A stretch of 64,000 nt of DNA, taken from assembly GCF_000170795.1 (NCBI RefSeq), contig NZ_ABCM01000004.1:62001-126000 (forward strand), written 5' to 3'. The DNA comes from Pedobacter sp. BAL39 (GTDB lineage: Bacteria; Bacteroidota; Bacteroidia; Sphingobacteriales; Sphingobacteriaceae). Shown here one piece after another: positions 45,351-54,260 of this stretch (position 1 is the stretch's first letter; each line of letters begins with the position of its first letter). A program made the translations under genes and the position numbers. Under the pieces are notes generated by a model. That model did not search any database, was not told where the DNA came from, and saw only the letters and a program-made list of their open reading frames with translations.

Positions 45351-46223
45351 TTAATACTCCCAAAGACTTTGCTCAAAGTCTGCAATGGTTTTTTTGATAC
45401 GTTCAGATTCGTACAGTTTCCTGGGATCTTTTTTGTCTGTCTGACCAAGAATATCAACGATGTTCTTATTTGCAGGATTGGTTTCCTTAACGATGTTACT
45501 CGAGAACAAACGTCTTACGAAGAAATCATCAAAAGTCAATACCGACGCATCATTTGAAGGATTGACAATTCTCTTTTTAGAGAGCAGTTCCCTTGCCTGA
45601 TCGTAATAAATCCAGAACACCGGCTGCCAGTTTCCTTCCACCTCCTTCATTGGCGCAATACCAATGATCCTCGGTTCAAAAACAGAGCGTTTGGAATCCA
45701 GGATCCAGTCTTCCTTAATCCGGTACTTCATATACTCATCCGGTCTGAAGCGCTTTAAGGTAGGCTCAGCAATCTGTCCTGTGGTAGGATCTGCTTCCCC
45801 TTCTGTAAGTCCTCTTGCCCCAGCCAAAGCCTGCTCAGGGGTCAGAAGGATTTTGAAAGAATCGTTATCTTCCAGAAGTTTACCAGCCACTGTATCTTTA
45901 GGAGAAAAGGCATCCAGCTCACCTGCGCCAACAGCCTCCATCAATACGTCAATCAGTTTTGCATTTTCAGCTCTCAATACTGAATTGATGGTGTCACGAA
46001 GATCAATTTCTCTCCAGATGCGTTTCGAATAAAACACATCCTCTTCCCTCACATCCGCATACGGAACCATAATGGCGCTGTCTACATCCACCCGTGCCGT
46101 AAAACCATCCTTTGGAGGAGTTTTGATCTTGGCCTTTTTCACCGGTACCTTAACCGCAGTATCCTGCGCAAAAGCACTTACACTCAACAACAGTATTACT
46201 GCAATGCCTAAAACCTTTTTCAT
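45351..46223 (-). CDS. gldN: Type IX secretion protein GldN
   Basis: The 290-residue protein has a signal peptide (MKKVLGIAVILLLSVSAFAQ) and the GldN/PorN core: EEDVFYSKRIWREIDLRDTI (about 59-78), DEYMKYRIKEDWILDSKRSV (about 180-200) and NWQPVFWIYYDQARELL. GldN and GldK form a periplasmic ring below the type IX translocon. I chose ATG 46223 because the signal peptide starts there; the frame is open 24 codons further up. It is the last gene of gldK-L-M-N. Confidence 0.94.
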   Translation of the reverse strand: MKKVLGIAVILLLSVSAFAQDTAVKVPVKKAKIKTPPKDGFTARVDVDSAIMVPYADVREEDVFYSKRIWREIDLRDTINSVLRAENAKLIDVLMEAVGAGELDAFSPKDTVAGKLLEDNDSFKILLTPEQALAGARGLTEGEADPTTGQIAEPTLKRFRPDEYMKYRIKEDWILDSKRSVFEPRIIGIAPMKEVEGNWQPVFWIYYDQARELLSKKRIVNPSNDASVLTFDDFFVRRLFSSNIVKETNPANKNIVDILGQTDKKDPRKLYESERIKKTIADFEQSLWEY

Positions 46224-46230
46224 AATTATC

Positions 46231-47769
46231 TTATTTTGCACTAAATGTAATGCCATCCAATACCTTCTGACGTCCATCAGGGCCTTCACAAACAATGTCC
46301 TTGAACAATACTGTCGCTCCTGGCTTGATCGAATTCAGGGCACCTTTCACTTGTCCGCTGAAGCTACCACCACTGTTCTGAATAGTCACCGCATCAGAGC
46401 GTGGGTTGATAAACGTAGCAGAGAAGCGCACTACTCTGTATTTTACATCAAAAACAAAATCTTCCAGCTGTGTATCCATTACACCCGCACTGGCAAGCGC
46501 TTCCACATCAATATTTCCACCTGACTTACCTTTTACCATCGCTTTTGGTGTCGGCAAAGCCTTCACACGGAAACGTTGTGCACCAAGATTTATTGTTTTC
46601 CCTGCATTGGTAGCGGATACATTGATGCTCAGCTCTTTGCCGACCTGAGTTCCGGGAACATTTACGGTATATTTTCCGTTAGATCCTGAGATTGAACCTC
46701 CATCAATGGTAGCTCTTACACTCTCCATAGGGAAACCCGCAGCAGAAACAGAGAATGGGTTTGGAATACCTGCATAAATTACGTTCATCTTATCCGGAGA
46801 CACCGTGGCAGATGGTTTTGCAACCTGATAAGTCTGCTCAGCTGTAGGGTAGGTTTTCACCGTACCATCTGTTTGTTTCACCGAAATCACCGCTTTCCAC
46901 TTGAACACACCAACGCTGTTTGTACCGCCTGTATAGGTACCTTTTCCTTCTCTTACCGCCAATGAACTACCATTTACGGTAATGTTAGGGTTAGACTTGG
47001 AATCGCTGGCGGTCAGGAATACCTGCGCAGTATAGGGTTGCCCCTGGATTACATAAGAAGAAGGTGCCACGGCAACTGCATCAAATTGATCCAGGTTCAC
47101 CAGCGACTTATCCATGTTTCCAAATAATTTTTTAACGATCTCCGCCTCGGCATTTTTGGTGTCCGACTGTAGTTTGGTCAGGATGGTATTCGCAGCAGTC
47201 AGCGGCGTTCCTTCACCAAAGTTAATGTCTTCCCATTTTTTATTGCCATTGATAGATTTCGTCGCATCCTTGGCTTCCAGCGTAAAAGTAATGCCTTCAC
47301 GATCCTGAGGCTCAAGCAAAGCAATCAGCTTCTCCCTGGTTTCGTTGATCTTTGCTTTTAACTTCTCCCCTTCTTTCTGGTTGATCATAATGCCCTGGGC
47401 AATGTCCAGGTTAGAGCGCTCTACCAGGTCGCCGGTTTCGGGGTCAATGCCGTTACCAGCAGTGCTGAACTGATCTTTCAGCTTCTGGATGTAGTTGGTG
47501 AGGTCGTCAGCATATCCTTTCGCCTGATTGGCTTTAGCCCAGATTGGCTGGGCCCTTGCTGGTTCATCTTTTAGTTTTGTATTTTCAAATGCTGCAAACA
47601 ACTGTTCAATGCTGGTATTCACATTCGTCTTTGACGTCAGCAAACTATCATTGATGTTTTTGAAAGCATTCAGTATCGTATCCGATACGTTTAAGGCGAG
47701 CATAGCGAGCAATACCAAATACATGATATTGATCATCTTCTGCCTTGCTGTTTCTTTTCCTCCGGCCAT
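46231..47769 (-). CDS. gldM: Type IX secretion / gliding motor protein GldM
   Basis: The 512-residue protein has one N-terminal membrane helix (about residues 13-33, NIMYLVLLAMLALNVSDTIL), which sits with the GldL helices in the proton-driven motor, and a long periplasmic part of helical and immunoglobulin-like domains that reaches toward the GldKN ring. The start AGGKETARQKMINIMYLVLL is a strong family signature. It lies 7 bases before gldN and 42 after gldL. Confidence 0.96.
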   Translation of the reverse strand: MAGGKETARQKMINIMYLVLLAMLALNVSDTILNAFKNINDSLLTSKTNVNTSIEQLFAAFENTKLKDEPARAQPIWAKANQAKGYADDLTNYIQKLKDQFSTAGNGIDPETGDLVERSNLDIAQGIMINQKEGEKLKAKINETREKLIALLEPQDREGITFTLEAKDATKSINGNKKWEDINFGEGTPLTAANTILTKLQSDTKNAEAEIVKKLFGNMDKSLVNLDQFDAVAVAPSSYVIQGQPYTAQVFLTASDSKSNPNITVNGSSLAVREGKGTYTGGTNSVGVFKWKAVISVKQTDGTVKTYPTAEQTYQVAKPSATVSPDKMNVIYAGIPNPFSVSAAGFPMESVRATIDGGSISGSNGKYTVNVPGTQVGKELSINVSATNAGKTINLGAQRFRVKALPTPKAMVKGKSGGNIDVEALASAGVMDTQLEDFVFDVKYRVVRFSATFINPRSDAVTIQNSGGSFSGQVKGALNSIKPGATVLFKDIVCEGPDGRQKVLDGITFSAK

Positions 47770-47811
47770 TATTAGTTAGGTCTTTGTGTTTAAATGATAA
47801 CTAATTCAGGA

Positions 47812-48624
47812 TTATACGCGTGGCTGGTTCATGGCAGATAACATATTGCCATAAATCGCATTTAACGAAGATAGGTTTTTGGCCAGTTTGCCAACTTCTT
47901 CCTTAAACTGTTTAGAATCTTCCATCGACTCATTGAAGTTGTTCATCGTCAGGGAAAGGTTCTGATAGAACTTATTCATGGATTTAAGGTGGGCACTTGA
48001 ATCCTGAAGTTCCAGCTCGTAAACTGCATTCAGGGCACCGAGGTTTTTGGCAAGTGCGTTCACCTGCTCATGGTACGCTTTAGAAGCATCGTTGCTTTGT
48101 CCCATTTCAGAAAGCTGTGCTGTAGCCGATGCAAAAGCACCGCTTAAAGCATCAAAGCTCGCAGAAGTTGTTTTTAATTTACCAGCAAATTCTGCAGTGG
48201 CCATAGAAGCATCAGCAACGTTAGAGATTGCCGCCACTTTGTCGCCGAAAGTCCTTAATCCGGTACCAAGGCTCTCGATCAGTTCAGGACCAACTTTCGC
48301 ATCTGAAAGCATTTTATCCAATGCTGCAGTAGAAGAAAATCCTCCTGATGCCTGGGCTACGGGTCTCGCAGAAGCCTTTGGAAGCTCCCCGTTAAAGTCT
48401 TCGCTCAATTCAGGATATACTCTTTCCCATTTCGGATCTGGTGCCGGCGGAAAAAATCCTGTCAGCGCAAAGAGAAAGGCCTCTACGCCAAGTCCGGCTC
48501 CAATCATGTAGTTGCCCCATACCCCACCTAAGTGAAGGATTTTGAACAGTGCTCCTATAATTACCACACTCGCACCAAGCGAAATCGCCAGGTGCAGCTT
48601 ATCAATTTTTACTTTTGCTGCCAT
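47812..48624 (-). CDS. gldL: Type IX secretion / gliding motor protein GldL
   Basis: The 270-residue protein has two membrane helices near the N-terminus (about residues 11-30 and 37-58) and a cytoplasmic helical tail. Glu48 in GLGVEAFLFAL sits inside the second helix and corresponds to the membrane glutamate that is important for proton flow in Flavobacterium GldL. GldL and GldM form the rotary motor that powers secretion and gliding. Length and start KVKIDKLHLAISLGASVVII fit the family, though the C-terminal tail is variable. Confidence 0.95.
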   Translation of the reverse strand: MAAKVKIDKLHLAISLGASVVIIGALFKILHLGGVWGNYMIGAGLGVEAFLFALTGFFPPAPDPKWERVYPELSEDFNGELPKASARPVAQASGGFSSTAALDKMLSDAKVGPELIESLGTGLRTFGDKVAAISNVADASMATAEFAGKLKTTSASFDALSGAFASATAQLSEMGQSNDASKAYHEQVNALAKNLGALNAVYELELQDSSAHLKSMNKFYQNLSLTMNNFNESMEDSKQFKEEVGKLAKNLSSLNAIYGNMLSAMNQPRV

Positions 48625-48665
48625 TTTGTTGTAGGGATGAAGGGGGTTGTTTTTATGTTTTTTTT

Positions 48666-50024
48666 TTAGTTACTATAACGGATATCGGAACCAGGATATG
48701 CCGAGATACACCTGAAACCAATGTAAGATCTGGATTCATCCTGATACTCATAAGTACCTACGGAATTCTGAAGGAAAAAGCCGATGTCCTTCCAGGAACC
48801 GCCTCTTACGACCTTACGTTTTTTGTATTTGCTTTCCCCAGGTCTGTAGACCGAGGTGAAGTTAGGGTTAAAGTCTAGGAGTAACGGTGCGGCCGACTGG
48901 TTGTAGGAAGTGACCGTCCATTCAGAAACGTTACCGGCCATGTTATACAGACCGTAGTCATTTGGAAAATAAGAACGGACATTGACGGTGTACAGGCCCC
49001 CGTCATCGGAGTAGTTACCGCGTCCTACCTTAAAGTTTGCCTGCATACATCCTTTGGTGTTCCTGACATAGGGACCTCCCCATGGATATTTAGTTTTCAC
49101 ATTGCCACCCCTGGCTGCATATTCAAACTGCGCATCACTCGGAAGCTGATATTCAGGCCTTGCATTGATGGGTTGTTTTCTTGACGCGGCCACCGACTCA
49201 TAAAATCGGGTACGCCATACACAGAAAGCAGTTGCCTGTTCCCATGAAACACCAACCACAGGATAGTCATCATAGGAAGGGTGATTGAAATAGGTCTTGA
49301 CCATTGGATCATTCTGTGAATATGAATAATCTACTTTCCATACCAGTGTATCCGGATAAACATGTACGGATGGGAACTGATTTGGGTTATTAGGATCAGG
49401 AAGATCAGTATAGGTAACGATGAAATCAGATCTCTTCTTCGTAGGATCCTTTCGGCCTTCCGCTTCCAGATCTATGCTTTTGTAACTGTAGGCGTACCTT
49501 AATTTCCGGACATCGATTTCTTTGCGTCCAGGGATGGCATCTGCACCGCTATAGTACATATCCCCAAGCTTAGATCCAAAACCTCCGTTTTTATTGCTCC
49601 ACAGTAGTGAGCCATTGCCTACTTTTTTCCAGTTGATGTTTCTTTCTGATGGAAGTCCGGCACCCGCATTTGCTGGTGCGGGCATATAGAAGTTGGGCGC
49701 TGCACTTGGCCCCAGGGTGGTCACCGCCACGGAATCCCTCACCCAATTGACAAATTGCCTGTACTCTGCGTTGGAGATCTCCGTCTGGTCCATAAAAAAG
49801 GCGCTGAAGGAGGTCATTCTGCTCGGTGCAGTCTGGGTATTGTTGATATCTTCATCAGACATACCAATGAGCGTTCGCCCGGGAGGCACGTATACCATGC
49901 CTAACGGAACCCTGTTGTTCTTGAATTTCTTATTGTAAACACCTACCAGCTCTCCCTGTCCTCCTTTTCCACAACTCGCTAATAGTGCAATTGCAATAAA
50001 TCCAAAAAAGTATATGTTTCTCAT
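48666..50024 (-). CDS. gldK: Type IX secretion lipoprotein GldK
   Basis: The 452-residue protein has a lipobox (LLASC, about residue 19) and a formylglycine-generating-enzyme-like (sulfatase-modifying factor) fold: GMVYVPPGRTLIGMSDEDIN, FFMDQTEISNAEYRQFVNWV (about 77-96), YDDYPVVGVSWEQATAFCVW and YNMAGNVSEWTVTSYN. The fold is used structurally in GldK, which forms a periplasmic ring with GldN. I chose ATG 50024; the frame extends five codons to a TTG. First gene of the operon. Confidence 0.95.
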   Translation of the reverse strand: MRNIYFFGFIAIALLASCGKGGQGELVGVYNKKFKNNRVPLGMVYVPPGRTLIGMSDEDINNTQTAPSRMTSFSAFFMDQTEISNAEYRQFVNWVRDSVAVTTLGPSAAPNFYMPAPANAGAGLPSERNINWKKVGNGSLLWSNKNGGFGSKLGDMYYSGADAIPGRKEIDVRKLRYAYSYKSIDLEAEGRKDPTKKRSDFIVTYTDLPDPNNPNQFPSVHVYPDTLVWKVDYSYSQNDPMVKTYFNHPSYDDYPVVGVSWEQATAFCVWRTRFYESVAASRKQPINARPEYQLPSDAQFEYAARGGNVKTKYPWGGPYVRNTKGCMQANFKVGRGNYSDDGGLYTVNVRSYFPNDYGLYNMAGNVSEWTVTSYNQSAAPLLLDFNPNFTSVYRPGESKYKKRKVVRGGSWKDIGFFLQNSVGTYEYQDESRSYIGFRCISAYPGSDIRYSN

Positions 50025-50047
50025 AATTATGTCAGGCAATTTTATAG

Positions 50048-50078
50048 CAATTTTATCGAATATGATTCATATATGCAA
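50048..50078 (-). promoter_or_regulatory. Predicted gldK promoter
   Basis: On the minus strand TTG (50078-50076) is followed after 20 bases by TAAAATTG (50055-50048), one mismatch from TAnnTTTG. It ends 23 bases before the gldK ATG. A near copy of the -7 element follows 10 bases later. Confidence 0.4.
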
Positions 50079-50189
50079 TTATTAAAAGGAAAAAATGCGC
50101 TGTACTGTAATAATGAACAAACTTTTCCGTTCAGACCCGTTCACGACGCTGCCGCGGGAAATATTTATTTCGAATAAATCAATAAAAAC

Positions 50190-50222
50190 AAAAAAGGAGA
50201 AACCCCTCTGGGCCTCTCCTTT
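50190..50222 (-). terminator. Terminator of the DUF4271-hemD operon
   Basis: The stem aaggaga / tctcctt with an inner ccc/ggg pairing is followed on the minus strand by a T run. It lies 23 bases after the hemD stop. Confidence 0.8.
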
Positions 50223-50244
50223 AAATAAAGCGAAACTTGCTTGT

Positions 50245-51015
50245 TTATTTGTTTGATTTCTTAATGTAGTTTTCGATGGCCATAATCATTGATGGCGCTT
50301 CAGGTGATGGCGCAGCGATGTCAACAATCAGCCCGGCATCTTTAACCGCCTTATGGGTGTTCACACCGAAGGCCGCAATGCGGGTATTGTTCTGCTTAAA
50401 GTCTGGGAAATTGGTGAATAACGACTGGATACTTGAGGGGCTGAAAAATCCGATGATGTCATAAAACACCTCCGCAAGATCCGACAGATCAGATACTACC
50501 GTCCGGAAAAGTACTGCCGGCGTAAAGTCATAGCCATTTTTCTGCAGAAAGTTCATGGTGTCCTCTGTAGCCACATCTGAACAAGGATAAAGAAACTTCT
50601 CCGATGCATGTTTCTTCAATACCTCAGCAAGATCGGCGGCAGTTTGCTTTCCAAAGAAAATCTTACGCTTCCTGTACTGAATGTACTTCTGCAGGTACAG
50701 AGCTGTAGATTCCGAAATACAAAAATATTTCAGCTCCGCAGGAACATCATGTCTCATTTCTTCACAAATACGAAAGAAATGATCTACAGCATTCCTGCTG
50801 GTAAATACTACCGCAGTAAAATCACCTAAGTTAATTTTGTCTTTTCTAAAGTCTCTGGCAGGAACACCCTCAACATGAATAAATGATCTAAAATCAATTT
50901 TCAGGTTGTACTTCTTTGCCAAATCAAAATAAGGAGACTTCTCTGTTTCAGGTTTTGGCAGGGTGATCAATATACTTTTCACCTTGCGTAGCCTATCTTC
51001 TGTCTTTTCTTGCAT
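50245..51015 (-). CDS. hemD: Uroporphyrinogen-III synthase-like protein
   Basis: The 256-residue protein has the two-lobed HemD pattern: ILITLPKPETEKSPYFDLAK, TAVVFTSRNAVDHFFRICEE (about 67-86), DLAEVLKKHASEKFLYPCSD (about 127-147) and IIGFFSPSSIQSLFTNFPDF (about 188-208). HemD closes hydroxymethylbilane to uroporphyrinogen III in heme synthesis. The family is very divergent, but the FTSRNAV and FFSPSS motifs are characteristic. It lies 17 bases after the DUF4271 gene, a pairing I know from other Bacteroidota. Confidence 0.88.
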   Translation of the reverse strand: MQEKTEDRLRKVKSILITLPKPETEKSPYFDLAKKYNLKIDFRSFIHVEGVPARDFRKDKINLGDFTAVVFTSRNAVDHFFRICEEMRHDVPAELKYFCISESTALYLQKYIQYRKRKIFFGKQTAADLAEVLKKHASEKFLYPCSDVATEDTMNFLQKNGYDFTPAVLFRTVVSDLSDLAEVFYDIIGFFSPSSIQSLFTNFPDFKQNNTRIAAFGVNTHKAVKDAGLIVDIAAPSPEAPSMIMAIENYIKKSNK

Positions 51016-51032
51016 TTTACCTAATTACCGCT

Positions 51033-52028
51033 TTAAAATCCTATTGCCTTGATTAATATTAATATAGGGCAAATTTCGAGGGCACAAAAGTACAAAAATA
51101 AATACACTTTAGAAAATCGATAATGCGATAAAATATTAATTCCGGCACGGATAAATTGAAAAACAAAAATGACTGCAAGTAGTATAAAGGACACTGCAAC
51201 ATAGTAAGGCCCATACTTTAAAGGAGATAAGGCAAAAGCAATAACCAGCGGCATAAACAGCAGTGACAGGTTAAAATAACTCAAATATAATATGGAAACA
51301 TATTCGTTAACGGCCTTCTGCACATTGAAAAGATAACCCAGTACTCTCAAAATGATAATTTTCAGCGCATATAAAATCACCACGAGTATCGAAATACTTA
51401 CATAAAACTGAAAGCCGCTGCTGGAAAAAGTGATGTTATAATACTGGGATGTGAGGTAAAAAAACATCCCAAGGGTAAATCCAAACTGAATAAACAGCAG
51501 TAAAAAAGGCCATGAGGTAAACAAATTATCTTCTTTATTGAGGTTATTCAGTACGCGGTTACTAAAGAAAGCCTGTATGATACTCTGCAATTGTTTGGCA
51601 AACGTAAATCTCAGCGCAGAGAACACCATCAGCAGAACAGCAATTACCGCGAGAATCCAAAGCTCGCCCTTCGGCAGTGGCGTTCCCTTACGATAGGGTG
51701 TGTTTTTCCTCAGCTCTCCAAAGTCCTTGTACCGCTCATAAAGACCCGAGCGCCCAACGGTGTTTGCTTTCAGGATGCTGTCGATGAGGAGGTGTTTACT
51801 GATAAGGGAGTCTGGTGCAGCCCAGGTATGTGTGATGATTGAGTCTGTGACTTTCCGCTGAATAGCCAGATTAGCGTAGTAGGCTGAATCCCGCAGCATC
51901 CTCCGGTATACGGGCTTTTGCGGCGTCAGACTATCGCTCTGAGCAACAGGTAGCACCTGCCCCCTGGACTCCTGAAGACCTGCAGCCAACGTAAAGAGAA
52001 ACACTACGACAATGCGAATGAGATTCAT
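51033..52028 (-). CDS. DUF4271 membrane protein
   Basis: The 331-residue protein has a signal-like N-terminus (about 1-23), a soluble region (about 25-120) and about seven membrane helices (about 125-331) with long runs such as YVSISILVVILYALKIIILR. The tail YRFSKVYLFLYFCALEICPI is typical of DUF4271 proteins, which are Bacteroidota-specific and of unknown function. Coupling to hemD hints at a link with heme synthesis but does not prove it. Confidence 0.88.
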   Translation of the reverse strand: MNLIRIVVVFLFTLAAGLQESRGQVLPVAQSDSLTPQKPVYRRMLRDSAYYANLAIQRKVTDSIITHTWAAPDSLISKHLLIDSILKANTVGRSGLYERYKDFGELRKNTPYRKGTPLPKGELWILAVIAVLLMVFSALRFTFAKQLQSIIQAFFSNRVLNNLNKEDNLFTSWPFLLLFIQFGFTLGMFFYLTSQYYNITFSSSGFQFYVSISILVVILYALKIIILRVLGYLFNVQKAVNEYVSILYLSYFNLSLLFMPLVIAFALSPLKYGPYYVAVSFILLAVIFVFQFIRAGINILSHYRFSKVYLFLYFCALEICPILILIKAIGF

Positions 52029-52033
52029 TGCCG

Positions 52034-52041
52034 CAAATTTA
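52034..52041 (-). promoter_or_regulatory. Predicted -7 element five bases before the DUF4271 ATG
   Basis: The minus strand reads TAAATTTG, then CGGCA and the ATG at 52028. This predicts an almost leaderless mRNA. No -33 TTG lies at the usual distance. Confidence 0.5.
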
Positions 52042-52195
52042 GGTTATTATATGGGATATTAAAGCTGACAACAATCACAGCGTGAATAATATTTCAGAAA
52101 GATTCGCGAGGGCATTGATCAACAGTTATAAACGTGCTTATACACAGTTCACGACAAGCCCGCAAACGACGGCGGAAATCCCACCACTACAAATC

Positions 52196-53026
52196 CTATA
52201 AAGTATAAAACTCCTTAGCGTTCAACCCGTAAAAAGCGGCCTGCTCGCTCTTGCTGAATTTCCCGAAATAATCCGTCGCCACCTGCAGCTGCGCCTCGTA
52301 TGAGGAAGCTGCAAGCAAAAATACCGGCCAGTCCGAACCGTACATGATCCTGCCCGTCCCGAAATGCGAAACCACCACGTCCAGATAAGGCTCAAAGTCT
52401 TCATTTTTCCAAGTGTGCCAGGATGCCTCTGTCACCATGCCAGAAACTTTGCACCATACATTTTCATGTTCGGCAACTGCAGCAATATCGGTCTTCCAGC
52501 GTTCCAGTCCGCCATTTTTAATGTCTGGTTTTGCCATATGGTCGATCACGAACTTCTGATCCGGAAAAGCGCCAACAAAGGCTGCAATAAACTGAAGCTG
52601 ATCTGCCAGCACCAGAACCTCATACACAAAATCATGGTCACGAAGCTGCCCTATCCCACGCATAAAATCAGGACGCAACATCATGTCACGCTGTGGCTCC
52701 GCCTGAAGTCCGTGCCGGAAGCCTTTCAGTAAGGGAAACTGCCGGTAGTAACGGAGTTTGTCAGCAAGCTCTTCAGATTGGAAGTCGAGCCAGCCGACCA
52801 CCCCTTTTATGAAATTATTTTCAGATGCGGCTGCCAGCAGAAAGACATTCTCTGCTTCCGACTGGTCCGCCTGCACGGTAATACATCCGTCAAAATCGTT
52901 GGCTTTCAGCAATCCTTCAAGATGAGCAGGCAGGAAATCTTGTTGCAGCACCTGCATATCCGATGTAATCCAGCGGTCTCTTTCTGCATCATATTTCCAG
53001 AAATGCTGGTGACTATCTATTCTCAT
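52196..53026 (-). CDS. Amidohydrolase family protein (fuconolactonase-like)
   Basis: The 276-residue protein has the amidohydrolase_2 pattern: RIDSHQHFWKYD (residues 2-13) with the metal HxH, KFVIDHMAKPDIK (about 157-169) with the next His, and GRIMYGSDWPVFLL (about 226-239) with the catalytic Asp. The whole resembles sugar lactonases such as L-fuconolactonase and related hydrolases. The actual substrate is not predictable; no sugar operon surrounds it. It diverges from hemW. Confidence 0.88.
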   Translation of the reverse strand: MRIDSHQHFWKYDAERDRWITSDMQVLQQDFLPAHLEGLLKANDFDGCITVQADQSEAENVFLLAAASENNFIKGVVGWLDFQSEELADKLRYYRQFPLLKGFRHGLQAEPQRDMMLRPDFMRGIGQLRDHDFVYEVLVLADQLQFIAAFVGAFPDQKFVIDHMAKPDIKNGGLERWKTDIAAVAEHENVWCKVSGMVTEASWHTWKNEDFEPYLDVVVSHFGTGRIMYGSDWPVFLLAASSYEAQLQVATDYFGKFSKSEQAAFYGLNAKEFYTL

Positions 53027-53084
53027 TATGTGATCAGGTTTATAAATGGATGATAAATATAAGCTATTGACATCTCATTTGCCG

Positions 53085-53092
53085 TATCTTTG
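53085..53092 (+). promoter_or_regulatory. Predicted -7 element five bases before the hemW ATG
   Basis: TATCTTTG is a perfect TAnnTTTG match, followed by CAGGA and the hemW ATG. A TTG at 53067-53069 leaves a 15-base spacer, a little short. The mRNA would be nearly leaderless. Confidence 0.5.
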
Positions 53093-53097
53093 CAGGA

Positions 53098-54240
53098 ATG
53101 GCCGGCATTTATATACACATTCCCTTCTGCAAAAAAGCATGCACCTATTGCGACTTCCATTTCAGCACTTCTATGAAGTATGTGGAAGAGATGACTGATG
53201 CCATCTGCAAAGAATTGGTTCAGAAGAAATCACGCGCCACGGACCAGATAGGAAGCATTTATTTCGGCGGAGGCACACCCTCGGTACTTCCAGACCATGC
53301 ACTGGCAAAAATTTTTGACACGCTAACCAGGCATTATTCCATTTCTTCGGATGCGGAAATTACGATTGAGGCCAACCCTGATGACCTGAATGCACAAAAG
53401 ATCAGGGCGCTGAAACAGCTCCCCGTCAACAGGTTCAGCATTGGTATACAATCTTTCTTTGAAGAAGACCTGCGCTGGATGAACCGCGCCCACAATGTAC
53501 AGGAAGCTGAAGAATGCATCAAACGAAGTCAGGATGCAGGTTTTGAAAATCTGACCATAGACCTGATTTACGGCTATCCTTTGCTCACAGATCAGAAGTG
53601 GCTGAGCAACATCAATAAGGCCATTGAGTTCCAGACACCTCACATCTCAGCTTACTCACTCACCGTCGAGCCACGCACCGCACTGGCCAGCGCCATAAAA
53701 CGAGGGAAGCAAACTCCAGTGAACGATGAGCAAAGTGCGGATCAGTTTCTGACATTGATAGATAAACTCAGCTCTGCCGGATTTCAACATTACGAAATCT
53801 CTAATTTTAGTCAGCCGGGTAAATATGCCGTCCACAACACCAACTATTGGAGGGGCGTCTCCTACATTGGCATCGGCCCCTCGGCGCATGGCTTTGACGG
53901 CCACACCCGCTACCTGAATGTCGCCAACAATGCCCTTTATCTTAGGGACATGGACCAGGGAAAATTACCCGAAACTATAGAACAGCTGGACATTTACGAC
54001 CGGTTCAACGAGTACATCATGACCTCGTTGCGGACCATGTGGGGAACAGACCTGGATCAGGTTATGCGCAACTTCGGATCAGAATTCCATAAAGATACCT
54101 TAAAACACATCAAGCCTTTCGTTGAAAAAAAGTGGCTTTCACAGCAGGACAATCAACTGACATTAACAACAGATGGAAAATTATTTGCAGATCACATTGC
54201 CTCCGAACTCTTTCTGATTCCCGAGGACCATCAGCAGTAA
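53098..54240 (+). CDS. hemW: Radical SAM heme chaperone HemW
   Basis: The 380-residue protein has the radical SAM cluster motif CKKACTYC with Cys11, Cys15 and Cys18, then the HemW-specific DFHFSTS, YFGGGTPSVLP (about 55-65), EANPDDLNAQKIRALKQ, RFSIGIQSFFEEDLRWMNRA (about 111-130) and IGIGPSAHGFDG (about 258-269). HemW binds heme and delivers it to heme proteins; older annotations call it an oxygen-independent coproporphyrinogen oxidase. The HemN-type extra cysteine is absent. Start of a plus-strand run with the SDR gene. Confidence 0.94.
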   Translation: MAGIYIHIPFCKKACTYCDFHFSTSMKYVEEMTDAICKELVQKKSRATDQIGSIYFGGGTPSVLPDHALAKIFDTLTRHYSISSDAEITIEANPDDLNAQKIRALKQLPVNRFSIGIQSFFEEDLRWMNRAHNVQEAEECIKRSQDAGFENLTIDLIYGYPLLTDQKWLSNINKAIEFQTPHISAYSLTVEPRTALASAIKRGKQTPVNDEQSADQFLTLIDKLSSAGFQHYEISNFSQPGKYAVHNTNYWRGVSYIGIGPSAHGFDGHTRYLNVANNALYLRDMDQGKLPETIEQLDIYDRFNEYIMTSLRTMWGTDLDQVMRNFGSEFHKDTLKHIKPFVEKKWLSQQDNQLTLTTDGKLFADHIASELFLIPEDHQQ

Positions 54241-54260
54241 CATCGACAATCAAGTAAAAC

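Noticed and set aside
45091..45363. Open frame of 90 codons on the minus strand in the uvrC-gldN gap
   Set aside because: It crosses the gldN terminator and stop and the 11-bp repeats, has no family resemblance and an odd composition (many Cys). Most likely chance.
52138..52146. Sequence ttatacaca resembling a DnaA box in the DUF4271 upstream region
   Set aside because: A single one-mismatch site without a cluster, AT-rich unwinding region or origin-linked genes; not evidence of an origin.
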